A stretch of DNA of 64,000 nucleotides, from NCBI RefSeq assembly GCF_900091505.1, contig NZ_LT607409.1:682001-746000 (forward strand), in the 5' to 3' direction. The position numbers were made by a program, and so were the translations under genes. Source of the DNA: Micromonospora chokoriensis (lineage in GTDB: Bacteria > Actinomycetota > Actinomycetes > Mycobacteriales > Micromonosporaceae). Below are positions 9,673-18,265 of this stretch, piece by piece (position 1 is the first letter of the stretch; every line of letters begins with the position of its first letter). Below the pieces are notes generated by a model. The model made no database searches. It saw only the letters and a list, made by a program, of their open reading frames with translations, and was not told the DNA's origin.

Positions 9673-10964
9673 CTACGAGCCTGTAGACGGGTGGCCCCTC
9701 GACTCTTTTGGTCGGGAGAAGCGGGCGGGCTCGTCGTGCGCGATCAGGCTGTGCGGTGTGATGAGCGGGGCGACGCTGGATGCAAGTGCGGCGCCGACCT
9801 CTGCGGTGGAGGTGGTCAAGCCTTCGTGAAAGTGCGCCACTGCGCGTCCCGCCCCGGCTACGAGGTCGGCGAGTTGGATCGACGGATGATCCCATGAGTC
9901 ACCCCGTGCCAGCCCTCGCGGCCTGACGCCAGCCCAGACGAATCGAAAGTCTGGGTGACCCGCCGTCATGGCCATCCACAAGATGTCGATGCGGTCGTCG
10001 GTCATAACCTTGTGGGCGTCCATGAGCAGGCTGGCCGGGCCGATCTGCCGTGACCACTCGTTGAACACTGCGGGCATCGTCGGGATCAACGGTTCCATCG
10101 GTCCGGTTCAAGCATCGTCTTCTGCAGTTCATCAGCCTGCGCGCGGCACCGTAGCAGCATGATCAGGATGTCCGTGACCGCCCGGCGTTGCGATCGGCGC
10201 TCGGCAGCATCGAGTACCCGGAACAACTCGGCTACCTCGACCAACGCCTGTCCACGGTTGCGGATGCCGGCGAAGCGGACGAACATTCTGATCACTTCGT
10301 CGAACATGGGCGCCCCAAGCGCCCGCGGGCCCTCTTCGATTAGCTTCTGTGCGTACCGGCGAGCCTGATCATCCGCATGCAGGTCGATCCCGTTCTTGTA
10401 CGCATGCTCTTCAAGCAGCAGGTCAATGATCTTAGCCGCGACAAAGAACCGCTTGTCGATCATGAAGATGCTCGCCCTGCCGGCAAGCATGCCCCCGGGC
10501 TCCAGCGCCGTCGCGAGTACCTTAAGCCGCCGCTGGTTACCGCCCCGGGCGAAGTGGCTGAACTTCAGCTCACCAGCCTGCTTGATACCGGCGTCGCGGC
10601 GCAGCAGGTCCAGCACCATGCCGGCGTCGCCGTCATCGATGGCAACCGAACCGATGGTCATGTACGGCTCAGTGGGCTGAAAAAGCGCCTCGCCATCCCA
10701 GCCGGACTCGTCTGCGGCGATCCACCGGCCGTCCGACCCGCCGTCCGTCGTTGGAGCGCTGCGGGAGTACTTGACGTAATCAGCACCAGAAAGGCCACCT
10801 CGCGTGGCTGAGATACCGGGGACCGAATGGACGGAAGGGCTGCCATCGGGGCCGGTCGCATCTGCCGTGCCGGGCGAAACTGCCACGCAGGCCATTCTCG
10901 GGCCTCGGTGCAGCATTGAACATCCCCAAAACGCGGAGCAACCTTGCCGAGGAGCAGTAGTCAA
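9673..10964 (-). pseudogene. DUF3800-family protein, frame-broken by a 14-nt insertion
   Basis: Two overlapping reading frames (10964-10086 and 10098-9673) together make one DUF3800-like protein. The first has the N-terminal acidic motif ADESGWDGEALF and vDK-like MIDKRFF; the second has MDAHKVMTDDRI and the C-terminal SIQLADLVAGAGRAVAHF typical of the family. At the junction GAACCG occurs at 10104-10109 and again at 10090-10095. Removing one 14-nt unit restores a continuous reading ...QKTMLEPLIPTMPAVFN. The second frame has its own ATG overlapping the first stop, so two coupled polypeptides are possible, but a frameshift by short duplication is simpler. DUF3800 proteins have an RNase H-like look and are common on mobile elements. 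The start of the first frame is uncertain (10964, 10916 or 10895). Confidence 0.7.
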
Positions 10965-11020
10965 GCGGGAAACATCTGCTGGGCAGCACTGCTAAAGAGG
11001 TTGAAAGGCCGAGGTTCGAG

Positions 11021-12093
11021 CTATCTCGGTGGTTCGGGTTCGAGGGTCATGCCGGTGCTGGCGAGGAAGCCGGCGAGGAGGTCGGTCTGTTGCTGACAGG
11101 CGCGGAGTCGACGTTTGACGAGTTCAGCGAGGTGGTCGACGCCGTGGGCGGCGGTGTTGGTCAGGCCGCGTTTCATCCAGCGCCAGACGCCTTCGGCGGG
11201 GTTGAGGTCCGGGGCGTAGGCGGGTAGCCGGATCACGGTCAGCCACGGCCGGACGGCGATCAGAGCGTGCATACGGTGGCTGACGTGGGTGTTCAGGTTG
11301 TCCCAGATCAGCACGATCGGTGCCTGCAGGCGCTGGTGGGCCTGGTCGAGGAAGGCGACGTAGTCGTCCTCGCTGAAGCTGCCACGCTCGCCTTTGCGAC
11401 CGTGGTGCAGCCGGGTTCGCCACATCAGCCGGCCTCGCTGTCCGGGCTTGAGGCCGACCAGACTGGCGATCGAGACCCGGCCGGAGCCCTTGCCGGGGAC
11501 CTCGACGAGCGGTGTGTCCGCGCCGGGCCCACGTCCTGGCCACCGGCGGTCGCATGACCTGCGCTGCCTCGTCCTGGAAGCAGATCCAGGCGCCCCGCGC
11601 CGCCGCTAACCTCTTACCGACGGCCACCGCCCGCGATGCCAGCCGGCGATCGCTTCCGGAAGGCGTTCGATCGCCCGACGAGTGGGAACCTGCTGGCTGC
11701 ACCCAAGGCGATGCAGCAGATAGGACAGGCCGCGCAGCGTGTAGGACACGCTGAAACGGCGTCCGATCACCTCCGCCACCCGGGCGAGGGTCCAACGGGC
11801 ATCGTCCCAGCCGTGCACGACCGGACCCTCATCGAGCACCTCGGCCAACTGTCTCAGCTGCTCAACGGAGAGTTTGCAGTCCGAGCCGTCCGGCCCGACC
11901 GACGCCAGCGCCTCCGTTCCGCCAGCAGTCCACTGCCGCCGCCACAGACGCACCGACTTCTCGGAAACCCGCAGCTCAGAAGCATCTGCGCGGTTGGTAC
12001 GGACTCCTCGAACATGGTCGCGGCCTGGATCCGGACCTTCTCACGCCGAACCCGGGCTGCCGCATTCATGCCACCACCAGCCGGATACCTCAT
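11021..12093 (-). pseudogene. IS630-family transposase relic
   Basis: A full-length IS630-type transposase can be followed only by changing frame three times. The N-terminus (MRYPAGGGMNAAARVRREKVRIQAA, from 12093) continues in a second frame (VRLWRRQWTAGGTEAL ... RRFSVSYTLRGLSYLLHRLGCS, ~11953-11606). A third frame carries AWICFQDEAAQVMRPP (~11600-11520). Then the second frame resumes with VLIWDNLNTHVSHRMHA and RLPAYAPDLNPAEGVWRWMKR, the catalytic D and E motifs (11425-11021). One frame change could be programmed; three mean decay. No clear terminal repeats were found. Confidence 0.8.
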
Positions 12094-12124
12094 ACCACCG
12101 GCTTACCGAACCCATCGACGGTCA

Positions 12125-13533
12125 CGTCCGCGCTGGTGGTGTAAGAGACGGCCATCGCGGGATCCGGTTTTGATGTTAGGCGGCGATCGGGCTGGGATCG
12201 GCGTGGTCGGTGTCGTGTTGGTCCGGCTCGACGATGACGAGGCGGGCTTTGGCGAGAAGTTCCAAGCCCATGTAGCGGCGTCCTTCGGTCCATTCGTCGG
12301 TCTGCTCGGCGAGGACGGCGCCGACGAGGCGGATGATCGCCGCCCGGTTCGGGAAGATCCCGACGACGTCGGTGCGCCGGCGGATCTCCTTGTTCAGCCG
12401 TTCCTGCGGATTGTTCGACCAGATTTGGCGCCAGATCTCACGCGGGAAGCCGGTGAACGCGAGCAGGTCGTCGCGGGCGGCGTCGAGGTGCTCGGCTGCG
12501 GCCGGGAACTTCGCCTCGATCGTGGCGACGACCCGGTCGAACTGGGCTCGGACAGCGTCGGCGTCGGGCTGGTCGAAGATCGTCCGGACAAGGGTGGCGA
12601 TCCATGGCTGGGCCGACTTCGGAACCTTCGTGAGCAGGTTGCGCAGGTAGTGGGTGCGGCAGCGTTGCCAGGCGGCGCCGGGCAGGGCGGCGCCGATCGC
12701 GCCAACAACACCGCGGTGGGCATCGGAGATGACCAGCTGAACGCCGGACAGGCCGCGGGCGGTCAACGACCGTAGGAACGCCAACCAGCCGGCGCCGTCC
12801 TCATCCGAGGCGACATCCACGCCGAGGACTTCGCGTTGACCGTCGGCGTTGACCCCGACCGCGACCAGCGCGTGGACGTTGACCGTCCGCCCATGCTCGC
12901 GGACCTTCATCGTCAACGCGTCCATCCACACGAACGGGTAATGCGCGGCGTCCAGCGGCCGGTTACGAAACGCCTCGACCTGGGCGTCCAGGTGCGTGGC
13001 CATCTCCGACACCTGCGACTTCGACAACTGCTTGACGCCGAGTTGCTCCACCAGCTTCTCCACCCGGCGGGTCGACACCCCGAGCAGGTAACTCGTGGCC
13101 ACCACGGAGACCAACGCCTGTTCGGCCCGACGGCGGTGCGTCAGCAACCAGTCCGGAAAGTAACTGCCCTGCCGCAGCTTCGGGATGGCCAGGTCGATCG
13201 TGCCGGCCCTGGTGTCCCACTCTCTCGGCCGATAACCGTTGCGGGAGTTGACCCGCTCGTCGCTGCGCTGCCCATAGCCGGCGCCACAGATCGCGTCCGC
13301 TTCCGCGGACATCACCGCCTGCACGAACGTCTTGATCATCGCCTGCAACACGTCCGGCGACGCGCCCTCGATCTGCTCGCGCAGCAGGTCAACAGGGTTC
13401 ACACTCTCAGATGCGGCCATCGCGTTCTCTCTTCCTTCTCTGACTTGGTCGTCTTGAAGGATCGACGCGATGGCCGTCTCTCATCTACGCAACACGCCCA
13501 TCACGGGCAAGTCGTACACCACTTCCCTGGACG
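12125..13533. mobile_element. IS256-family insertion sequence
   Basis: An element of about 1.4 kb enclosing one transposase. Imperfect terminal inverted repeats: 12125-12147 aligns with the reverse complement of 13511-13533 at 16 of 23 positions, including CGTCC and GTGGTGTA. A second internal inverted pair, GAGACGGCCATCGCG with a nearby GATCC, lies just inside both ends (near 12147-12165 and 13459-13486). The exact outer ends and target duplication are not resolved. It abuts the IS630 relic directly. Confidence 0.75.
12176..13420 (-). CDS. IS256-family (Mutator-like) transposase
   Basis: A 414-residue, apparently intact DDE transposase of the usual IS256 length. It shows the N-terminal segment with RNGYRPREWDTRAGTIDLAIPKLR, the first acidic region YPFVWMDALTMKVREHGR, the second SGVQLVISDAHRGVVGAIGAALPGAAWQRCRTHYLRNLL (the family's D-x-H and C-x2-H signature), and a C-terminal WSNNPQERLNKEIRRRTDVVGIFPN with the catalytic Glu region. 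It starts at ATG 13420 inside the element and has no frameshift. It is the only IS in the 11-14 kb cluster that looks able to move. Confidence 0.95.
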   Translation of the reverse strand: MAASESVNPVDLLREQIEGASPDVLQAMIKTFVQAVMSAEADAICGAGYGQRSDERVNSRNGYRPREWDTRAGTIDLAIPKLRQGSYFPDWLLTHRRRAEQALVSVVATSYLLGVSTRRVEKLVEQLGVKQLSKSQVSEMATHLDAQVEAFRNRPLDAAHYPFVWMDALTMKVREHGRTVNVHALVAVGVNADGQREVLGVDVASDEDGAGWLAFLRSLTARGLSGVQLVISDAHRGVVGAIGAALPGAAWQRCRTHYLRNLLTKVPKSAQPWIATLVRTIFDQPDADAVRAQFDRVVATIEAKFPAAAEHLDAARDDLLAFTGFPREIWRQIWSNNPQERLNKEIRRRTDVVGIFPNRAAIIRLVGAVLAEQTDEWTEGRRYMGLELLAKARLVIVEPDQHDTDHADPSPIAA

Positions 13534-13879
13534 CAACCCCATCGGCGACCCAGATCACGCCAACACGTCGACGGACATCAACCTTTTCAACCTCTGTAGC
13601 GCGTCCCTGCCTGGCGACACTCATCCAGGCCAACGCCGTCGATAGTGCTGGCGGTACACGTCCTCCTCGCCGTGGCGGCCTGGCGCCTTGCCTCGCGTAC
13701 TGGACCACCGCTCGTGCGGTCCGGCGAGGACACGCGGGTGAAGGGCGTGCGGTAGTGATGCGAGTTGGTTGGTTGGTGCAGTCGTGTCGCCCCTTCGCAC
13801 TGAACAACCCGGTCAAACTTGCGTTCGAGGAGCACGCGGGCCATCTCATGGGGAAGAGCATGAGTGGCGGTACCCCTGG
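13534..13879. other. Intergenic relic DNA, no gene recognised
   Basis: Between the IS256 right end and the IS110 relic I see no reading frame with coding character or family resemblance, no tRNA and no clear repeat. It is probably the remains of earlier insertions. Confidence 0.5.
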
Positions 13880-14285
13880 GGACCTGCTTCGTGAAGAGGG
13901 CCAGCGGGACCGCAGCCCGGATCCGGCTCCAGGTTGGCGACGGCATCGCCTTCGCCACCACCGGTCACCTCGCCGCATATGCCGGGCTCGCAGCGGTGAC
14001 CGGAAGATCGGGCAGCAGCATCCGCGGTGAACACCCACCCCACGCCGGGACAAGGACCCCAAACGCGCGTTATTCCTCGCCGCGTTCGCCGCCCTAGCCG
14101 ATCCCGTAAGCCGGGCCTACTACGACCGCAAACGCGCCGAAGGCAAAGTGCCACAACGCCGCCCTCATCGGCGTCGCCCGACGCCGCTGCGACGTCCCGT
14201 TCGCCATGCTCCGCGACAAGATCCCCTACTATCCCGCCCAGCCAGAACCATCGCCGCTTGGCGGAACCCAGGGAGAAACCCCCAT
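13880..14285 (+). pseudogene. IS110-family transposase C-terminal relic
   Basis: The C-terminal third of an IS110 transposase is recognisable across three frames. The first gives RLQVGDGIAFATTGHLAAYAGLAAVTGRSGSSIRGEHP; the second KRALFLAAFAALADPVSRAYYDRKRAEGK; the third HNAALIGVARRRCDVPFAMLRDKIPYYPAQ. The N-terminal DEDD nuclease domain is absent, so it is truncated as well as frameshifted. It ends about 75 bp before the start of the methylase-fusion gene, marking a mobile-element boundary on the left of that cassette. Confidence 0.85.
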
Positions 14286-14359
14286 GATTTGCGTTGCCAA
14301 GCGGCAGATGTGCCGTGATACGATTCGCGGCTTGCTTGAGCCGGAGGGAGGGGGATCGG

Positions 14360-15631
14360 ATGGCTAAGGAACGGGAAGGTCGTACCGAAATCCGCGCCAA
14401 GCTGCAGGCTGCCGGCTATCGGCTGGTCCAGCTTGATCCCAAGGTCGACCGTTACTCCAACCGCCGCCTTGACGCACTCGCGTACGCCGCGAACGCTGAC
14501 GGCGACCTCGTCCCGTGGCTCGCCGTTGAGGTTAAGAACGGCGCAAACGTCAAGCCGGCGGTGATGCTCTCACAACTGCGCAAGTGGCGTGAACTGCTCG
14601 GCACGGTGGAGCACTACGGGGTTATCAACGGCCAGTGGTTCCGTGCCGACCGCAGTATGCGTTCAATGGATCCGGTGGATGGTCCGGTGAATCCCGCCTA
14701 CGGTGACTTTGGGTTCCTGACGGATCCTTCACTGGCCACATCACTCTTAATGGATCGTCTATGGTTCGAGGCGGAGAAGGCCCGCGACAAAGGTCATCCC
14801 GTCGACTTCTTCTTCCCGCCGGCCGACTTGCTGGCGGAGACACCGGTGCCCGGGATCGAAACCGCCGGCGGCGATTTCCTTCCGGTCCGTCACGACGTGC
14901 TTTGGCAGGCTCGGCGTCGAGCACTAGCGTCGTTCGCGCTGAGGGCGCCGCACCCCGGAGAGCACACGACCGCTCCGGTGATCGCCGACGCTGTCGGTAG
15001 CCTCACAGGCAAGAAGCTCGGCGGCACAGTCCTTGATCCCTTCTGCGGCACAGGCAACTTTCTCTGGGCCGCGATGGATCGCGCACGGGAACTGGACGGC
15101 CCGGTCGAATTTGTTGGTCAGGAGATCAACACCCAGCTAGCCCAGCTTGCCGAGCAAATCGCTCGGACTGCGCCGGCGCGGGCCAGGATCACCACTGGTG
15201 ACTCTTACAACATGGAGCTCCCCGAGGCGGACATCATCGTGACGGCCCCGCCATTCGGACGCCTTCAGCAGCCATGGACCCTGCTGAGTGGGGTGCCCGC
15301 GCGGGAGCTTGAGGTTGCAGCGATCGACCTGTGCCTGCGCAAGCTGCGCCCCGGTGGTCGCGCGGTGTTCCTGCTGCCCAACAACATCACCTTCAGCCAG
15401 CCGCTGGAGTCGTATCGCCGATACCTTGCAAGTGAGTACCGCGTCGGTGCCTTGATCGGCCTCCCGGCGGGTGCGCTCGAGGGCACCATCATCCGCGTTG
15501 TGCTGCTGGTGATCGACCGTGCCGAGCCAGGGGAGACGTTTGTCGCCCAGCTTGGCGAGGACTGGGCGGCTCAGCTTTCTGAGTCCGGCGCTGCCATGAA
15601 CGCGGCGCTTGAGCACCTAGACGGCGAGTAG
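14360..15631 (+). CDS. PD-(D/E)XK nuclease-like / N6-adenine methylase-like fusion
   Basis: 423 residues from ATG 14360, supported by GGAGGGAGGGG just upstream. Residues 1-90 look like a PD-(D/E)XK fold: D38 (LDALAYAA), then about 18 residues to E57-V-K59 (LAVEVKNG). Residues ~215-400 are a Rossmann methylase with motif I DPFCGTGNF (226-234) and AdoMet-proximal FVGQEI. Motif IV reads TAPPFG (295-300) where active N6 methylases have (N/D)PP(F/Y); the catalytic Asn/Asp is replaced by Ala. The fold resembles HsdM/type IIG proteins but is shorter than typical IIG enzymes. The next gene follows after 6 nt and encodes a specificity subunit. Either modification occurs by an unusual route or the domain only binds DNA/AdoMet. 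Confidence 0.8.
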   Translation: MAKEREGRTEIRAKLQAAGYRLVQLDPKVDRYSNRRLDALAYAANADGDLVPWLAVEVKNGANVKPAVMLSQLRKWRELLGTVEHYGVINGQWFRADRSMRSMDPVDGPVNPAYGDFGFLTDPSLATSLLMDRLWFEAEKARDKGHPVDFFFPPADLLAETPVPGIETAGGDFLPVRHDVLWQARRRALASFALRAPHPGEHTTAPVIADAVGSLTGKKLGGTVLDPFCGTGNFLWAAMDRARELDGPVEFVGQEINTQLAQLAEQIARTAPARARITTGDSYNMELPEADIIVTAPPFGRLQQPWTLLSGVPARELEVAAIDLCLRKLRPGGRAVFLLPNNITFSQPLESYRRYLASEYRVGALIGLPAGALEGTIIRVVLLVIDRAEPGETFVAQLGEDWAAQLSESGAAMNAALEHLDGE

Positions 15632-15637
15632 ATCGCC

Positions 15638-16801
15638 ATGTTCACCAGTGTGATTCTCGATTTGCGGCTCGAGCGGAACTGGGAGCCTGGTCGCCTCACC
15701 GCCGAAGCGTTCCGCTGGCCCACCGCTGAGCAGGCGGTCCCGCTCCGCGGCCTCGCGACCCGTCTCGCCCCCCGGTCATTTGCGGCCTCCGGATCACCGG
15801 TGGTGACCCCTGCGAGCGTTGACCCTGTGAGCGGCGGTATCCGGCGACGAAGCAAGAAGTACCAGGGTTCCGTCTTCCAGGTTGGTGCCGAGCTACGTGC
15901 CGGAGACGTGTTGGTGCCTCGCGTCGGCCTAGGCCCGGCCGTGCTGGTTTCTGAACACCTCCGCGGCGCGCTAGTTGCCGCGCGCTTCACAGCACTGCGT
16001 CCGCTCGACTCGGAGTTCGGCTTGTGGCTTTGGGGCGTGCTGAGCAGCGAGAGCGGGCGTCGCCTGCGGGCCAATCTTTCGCAGGGTGCGGCCATCGCTG
16101 CTGTCGAACCGTCGTCGCTTCTTGATGCCATCGTCCCAGTCCCGTCGGTGGAACGATTGCGCCGGGTTAACGGCCCTCTCTGTGCCGTTGAGGACTCGAC
16201 CCACGTCGACGAGGAAGAGGCGGTCGAGACCTGGTGGCAGACGACAGATCTGCGCGCGACCGAGTGGCGCATGGCGCTCGCGACGCCAGACCCGTCGATC
16301 CTGACCGCAGGCGAGCCGCTGGCGGACTTCTGCGGCGAGATCCTGCATGGCAGGAACACCCGCGGGCTCGCCATTGAGGAAGAGGCACCAGGCTACTTGC
16401 CCGTCGCCGACATTACGATGCTTGGCGGAAAGGCTCCCCGTCGGTGGGTGCCGGAGGAAGAGGGGAACCCTACGGTCGCGCAGCCGGGTGATCTCCTGGT
16501 GGCGGCCCTCGGGAATCTGCCGCACGCTCGCATTGCCGATGCTCGTGTGGTCGCTGACACCAACGTCCTGGTACTCCGGCTGCGAAATCCCTCGCATGGT
16601 CCCGCGTTGGCGCACTACCTCAACGGGCAGGATGCGTACCGGGTGCGACAGGTGTTCACCGTCGGGGCGACGGTCCCGTGGATTTCTGCGACCGACCTTG
16701 GGCGCATCCCGGTGCCTGCGGCGGCTCTGGAGCCGGGCGAAACGCCGGCGGTCGTCCTTCCGCTGGCCCAGCGTCTGGAGCTGCTCCTGTGGGAGAGCTG
16801 A
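15638..16801 (+). CDS. HsdS-like DNA specificity subunit
   Basis: 387 residues with two target-recognition-domain halves, as in type I S subunits. Each half ends in the conserved hydrophobic 'I-PVP' segment that precedes a helical dimerisation region: DAIVPVPSVERLRRVNG (~residues 164-182) and DLGRIPVPAAALEPGE (~355-370) followed by VVLPLAQRLELLLWES. It starts 6 nt after the methylase-fusion stop and overlaps the next gene by 13 nt. S subunits direct methylase and endonuclease partners to a bipartite DNA site. No HsdR motor subunit is encoded nearby, which is unusual for a type I arrangement. Confidence 0.8.
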   Translation: MFTSVILDLRLERNWEPGRLTAEAFRWPTAEQAVPLRGLATRLAPRSFAASGSPVVTPASVDPVSGGIRRRSKKYQGSVFQVGAELRAGDVLVPRVGLGPAVLVSEHLRGALVAARFTALRPLDSEFGLWLWGVLSSESGRRLRANLSQGAAIAAVEPSSLLDAIVPVPSVERLRRVNGPLCAVEDSTHVDEEEAVETWWQTTDLRATEWRMALATPDPSILTAGEPLADFCGEILHGRNTRGLAIEEEAPGYLPVADITMLGGKAPRRWVPEEEGNPTVAQPGDLLVAALGNLPHARIADARVVADTNVLVLRLRNPSHGPALAHYLNGQDAYRVRQVFTVGATVPWISATDLGRIPVPAAALEPGETPAVVLPLAQRLELLLWES

Positions 16802-17745
16802 CCTGCCAGCTCTCGCCGCTGGTTTTCGCCGAGCTCTATTACCTGCTGTTGGCGGACGGCAACCTCGGTGGCGAGCTCGGCGAACGCCTCGGGGAGATCG
16901 GATGCGACCTGGAGTGGCTCGAGGCCCGGGCACAGGACTACGACGCCAAGTGGTGCTTCGATGCGCCCTCGCTCGAGACGGAGGCTGCCGACGACTTGGC
17001 CTTGCCCGTGGAGCACTCCGTACTCGCCACCTGGCTGCTCGCCGGCCTCCGAAACACCGGGTTGTCCGATGAGCTCTCCTCGAATCTCGTAGACGCGGTC
17101 CAGCGGCGCATGGACGCCGATGCACCCCAGCTGGACGTTCGTCCCCAGTCACTCTCACCCATCATTCGCGGGTGGACGCTCGGCATGGTGGCCGGCACGC
17201 TCGATCCGGCATTGCCGATGGTGCTGGCCTGGTATCCGGCGGACCCGCACATCAGAGCGGCCTATAAGGGACTTGTTGAGCAGGTCCTACACCTTCAGGA
17301 CATCCCCGAGCCCTGGCCGGAGCTGGCAGGCACCGCGCTCTACGTGCGGACCGGCGGCCTCGCCGAGGCGCTCCGGCCCGCCCCCGAACCGGCCGCGGGT
17401 GGGCGAAAGCGCGGCCTCCAATACTCTATCGACCTGCTTATGGTCGAAGCCAAGCCGCAAGCGCCACCCCATGTGTGGGACCGCCTTCGAAGCAACTGGA
17501 TGAACTGGGTCACCCGGCGGAACACTCTCACGCATGTCAAACCAAGCGAGGACTCCACCTCGACGTTCGAGGACCACGCGGCTCAGGTACGTACCTGGTA
17601 TGAGATTTACCCAACGGTTCTTGGGATCACGCAGTTCACCTGTCAGGAGGTCTCGCTCGAGCTCCAAGAGACCATCCCGCCCAGTCTGCGTACTAGCGAC
17701 CCGTGGGAGTACCTGCAATACGACGTGAAGACCACGTGGGACTGA
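16789..17745 (+). CDS. Unknown protein with C-terminal HEPN RNase motif
   Basis: 318 residues, starting at GTG 16789 (VGELTCQLSPL) with GGAG eight bases upstream; it overlaps the S-subunit stop. Residues ~1-200 are helical and unrecognised. The C-terminal region (~215-300) contains R244-N245-T-L-T-H249 in the context WMNWVTRRNTLTHVKPSED, an R-x4-H motif with a polar residue after the Arg. This matches HEPN ribonucleases, the RNA-cleaving toxins found in toxin-antitoxin, abortive-infection and R-M-associated proteins. HEPN is inferred from this motif and the helical surroundings only. Coupling to a methylase-like and an S-like protein suggests a DNA-sensing complex with an RNase effector. Confidence 0.6.
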   Translation: MGELTCQLSPLVFAELYYLLLADGNLGGELGERLGEIGCDLEWLEARAQDYDAKWCFDAPSLETEAADDLALPVEHSVLATWLLAGLRNTGLSDELSSNLVDAVQRRMDADAPQLDVRPQSLSPIIRGWTLGMVAGTLDPALPMVLAWYPADPHIRAAYKGLVEQVLHLQDIPEPWPELAGTALYVRTGGLAEALRPAPEPAAGGRKRGLQYSIDLLMVEAKPQAPPHVWDRLRSNWMNWVTRRNTLTHVKPSEDSTSTFEDHAAQVRTWYEIYPTVLGITQFTCQEVSLELQETIPPSLRTSDPWEYLQYDVKTTWD

Positions 17746-18025
17746 CGGGCGGATTCTGGCGGACGAGGGAACCCGCATGGACAAGGGAGGTTATTACTGC
17801 AGGGGGCACCGGGAAGCAATGCAAAGTCCTTCCCCAGCACTTGGTCGGGGCTATCGCTGTCGCGAAGTCGGCGTCAGTATAAATTCGGCAAGCCTAGCTA
17901 CCGCAGGAGCCGAGCAACGGTCAGACCGCGGATCCCGCGCAAGCGAGCACAGCAAGCTCATATGCGACCAGCGCACGAGAGGCGACAACCAGGAAAGCCG
18001 CAGATAATCGGCCATGCGGGCGCAT

Positions 18026-18058
18026 ATAGAGCATCGTCTTAGGAAACCGATGCTCTAT
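18026..18058. repeat. 11-bp perfect stem-loop over the truncated tRNA anticodon
   Basis: ATAGAGCATCG (18026-18036) pairs with CGATGCTCTAT (18048-18058) around an 11-nt loop. The left arm lies beyond the tRNA break and is an inverted copy of the D-arm/anticodon-stem sequence. Copy B (24328-24346 region) keeps only a shorter, mismatched version. Confidence 0.8.
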
Positions 18059-18076
18059 CCCCTGAGCTACGGGGGC
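18038..18076 (-). pseudogene. 5' half of a tRNA-Arg(CCU) gene, copy A
   Basis: Minus strand from 18076 reads GCCCCCGTAGCTCAGGGG, then ATAGAGCATCGG and TTTCCTAA: the acceptor 5' strand, D arm and anticodon loop with anticodon CCT of a bacterial tRNA-Arg. Downstream there is no variable loop, no T arm (GGTTCGA) and no complementary acceptor strand, so it is not a functional tRNA. Breakage at the anticodon loop is a typical integration crossover point. Confidence 0.8.
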
Positions 18077-18265
18077 GCGAGGGCCCAGTCTAGCGACCTG
18101 GGGGTCGACCTGGGGTGGCAGGGAGTGGCCCACGTTCCCCGGACCGCCGTTGTCCCAGCCCAGGACCACAGCCGGAGCACACGAACCCCGGTTTGCGACC
18201 GGCGGTCGACGCGGTGACCCGCGTTGGCCGCGGTTCGCCCTGGTTGGCATCCGCTGGAGGAGTCT
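18077..18265. other. Non-coding spacer between tRNA-Arg half and IS110
   Basis: Contains the 5' flank of the tRNA fragment and then GC-rich sequence leading to the IS110 transposase stop. No gene is recognised. It probably contains the downstream end of the IS110 element, whose exact boundary I cannot fix. Confidence 0.4.

Larger units (their letters stand above)
17930..18165. repeat. Direct-repeat block, copy A (tRNA-Arg half plus flank)
   Basis: This block is repeated in the same orientation at about 24240-24475. The best-conserved stretch runs from TCGTCTTAGGAAACCGATGC through the tRNA half and its 5' flank (GCGAGGGCCCAGTCT, ACCTGGGGTGGCAGGGAGTGGCC, CCGGACCGCCGTTGT) at roughly 90% identity. 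Left of it the similarity weakens but continues (GCGGCTTTCCTG on the minus strand). The copies have diverged, so the duplication is not recent. Confidence 0.8.

Noticed and set aside
13534..13879. Possible group II intron or retroelement end
   Set aside because: No domain V/VI-like hairpin and no reverse-transcriptase reading nearby.
14360..16801. Ordinary type I restriction-modification system
   Set aside because: No HsdR translocase, a methylase with altered motif IV, a nuclease-like domain fused to it, and a coupled HEPN-like gene instead.
18038..18076. A complete tRNA-Arg
   Set aside because: Only the 5' half exists; no T arm or 3' acceptor strand is found within the next 100 nt in either copy.
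17921..18250. A minus-strand ORF containing VAQGIEHRFPK
   Set aside because: This peptide is the familiar false translation of a tRNA-Arg gene, not a protein.
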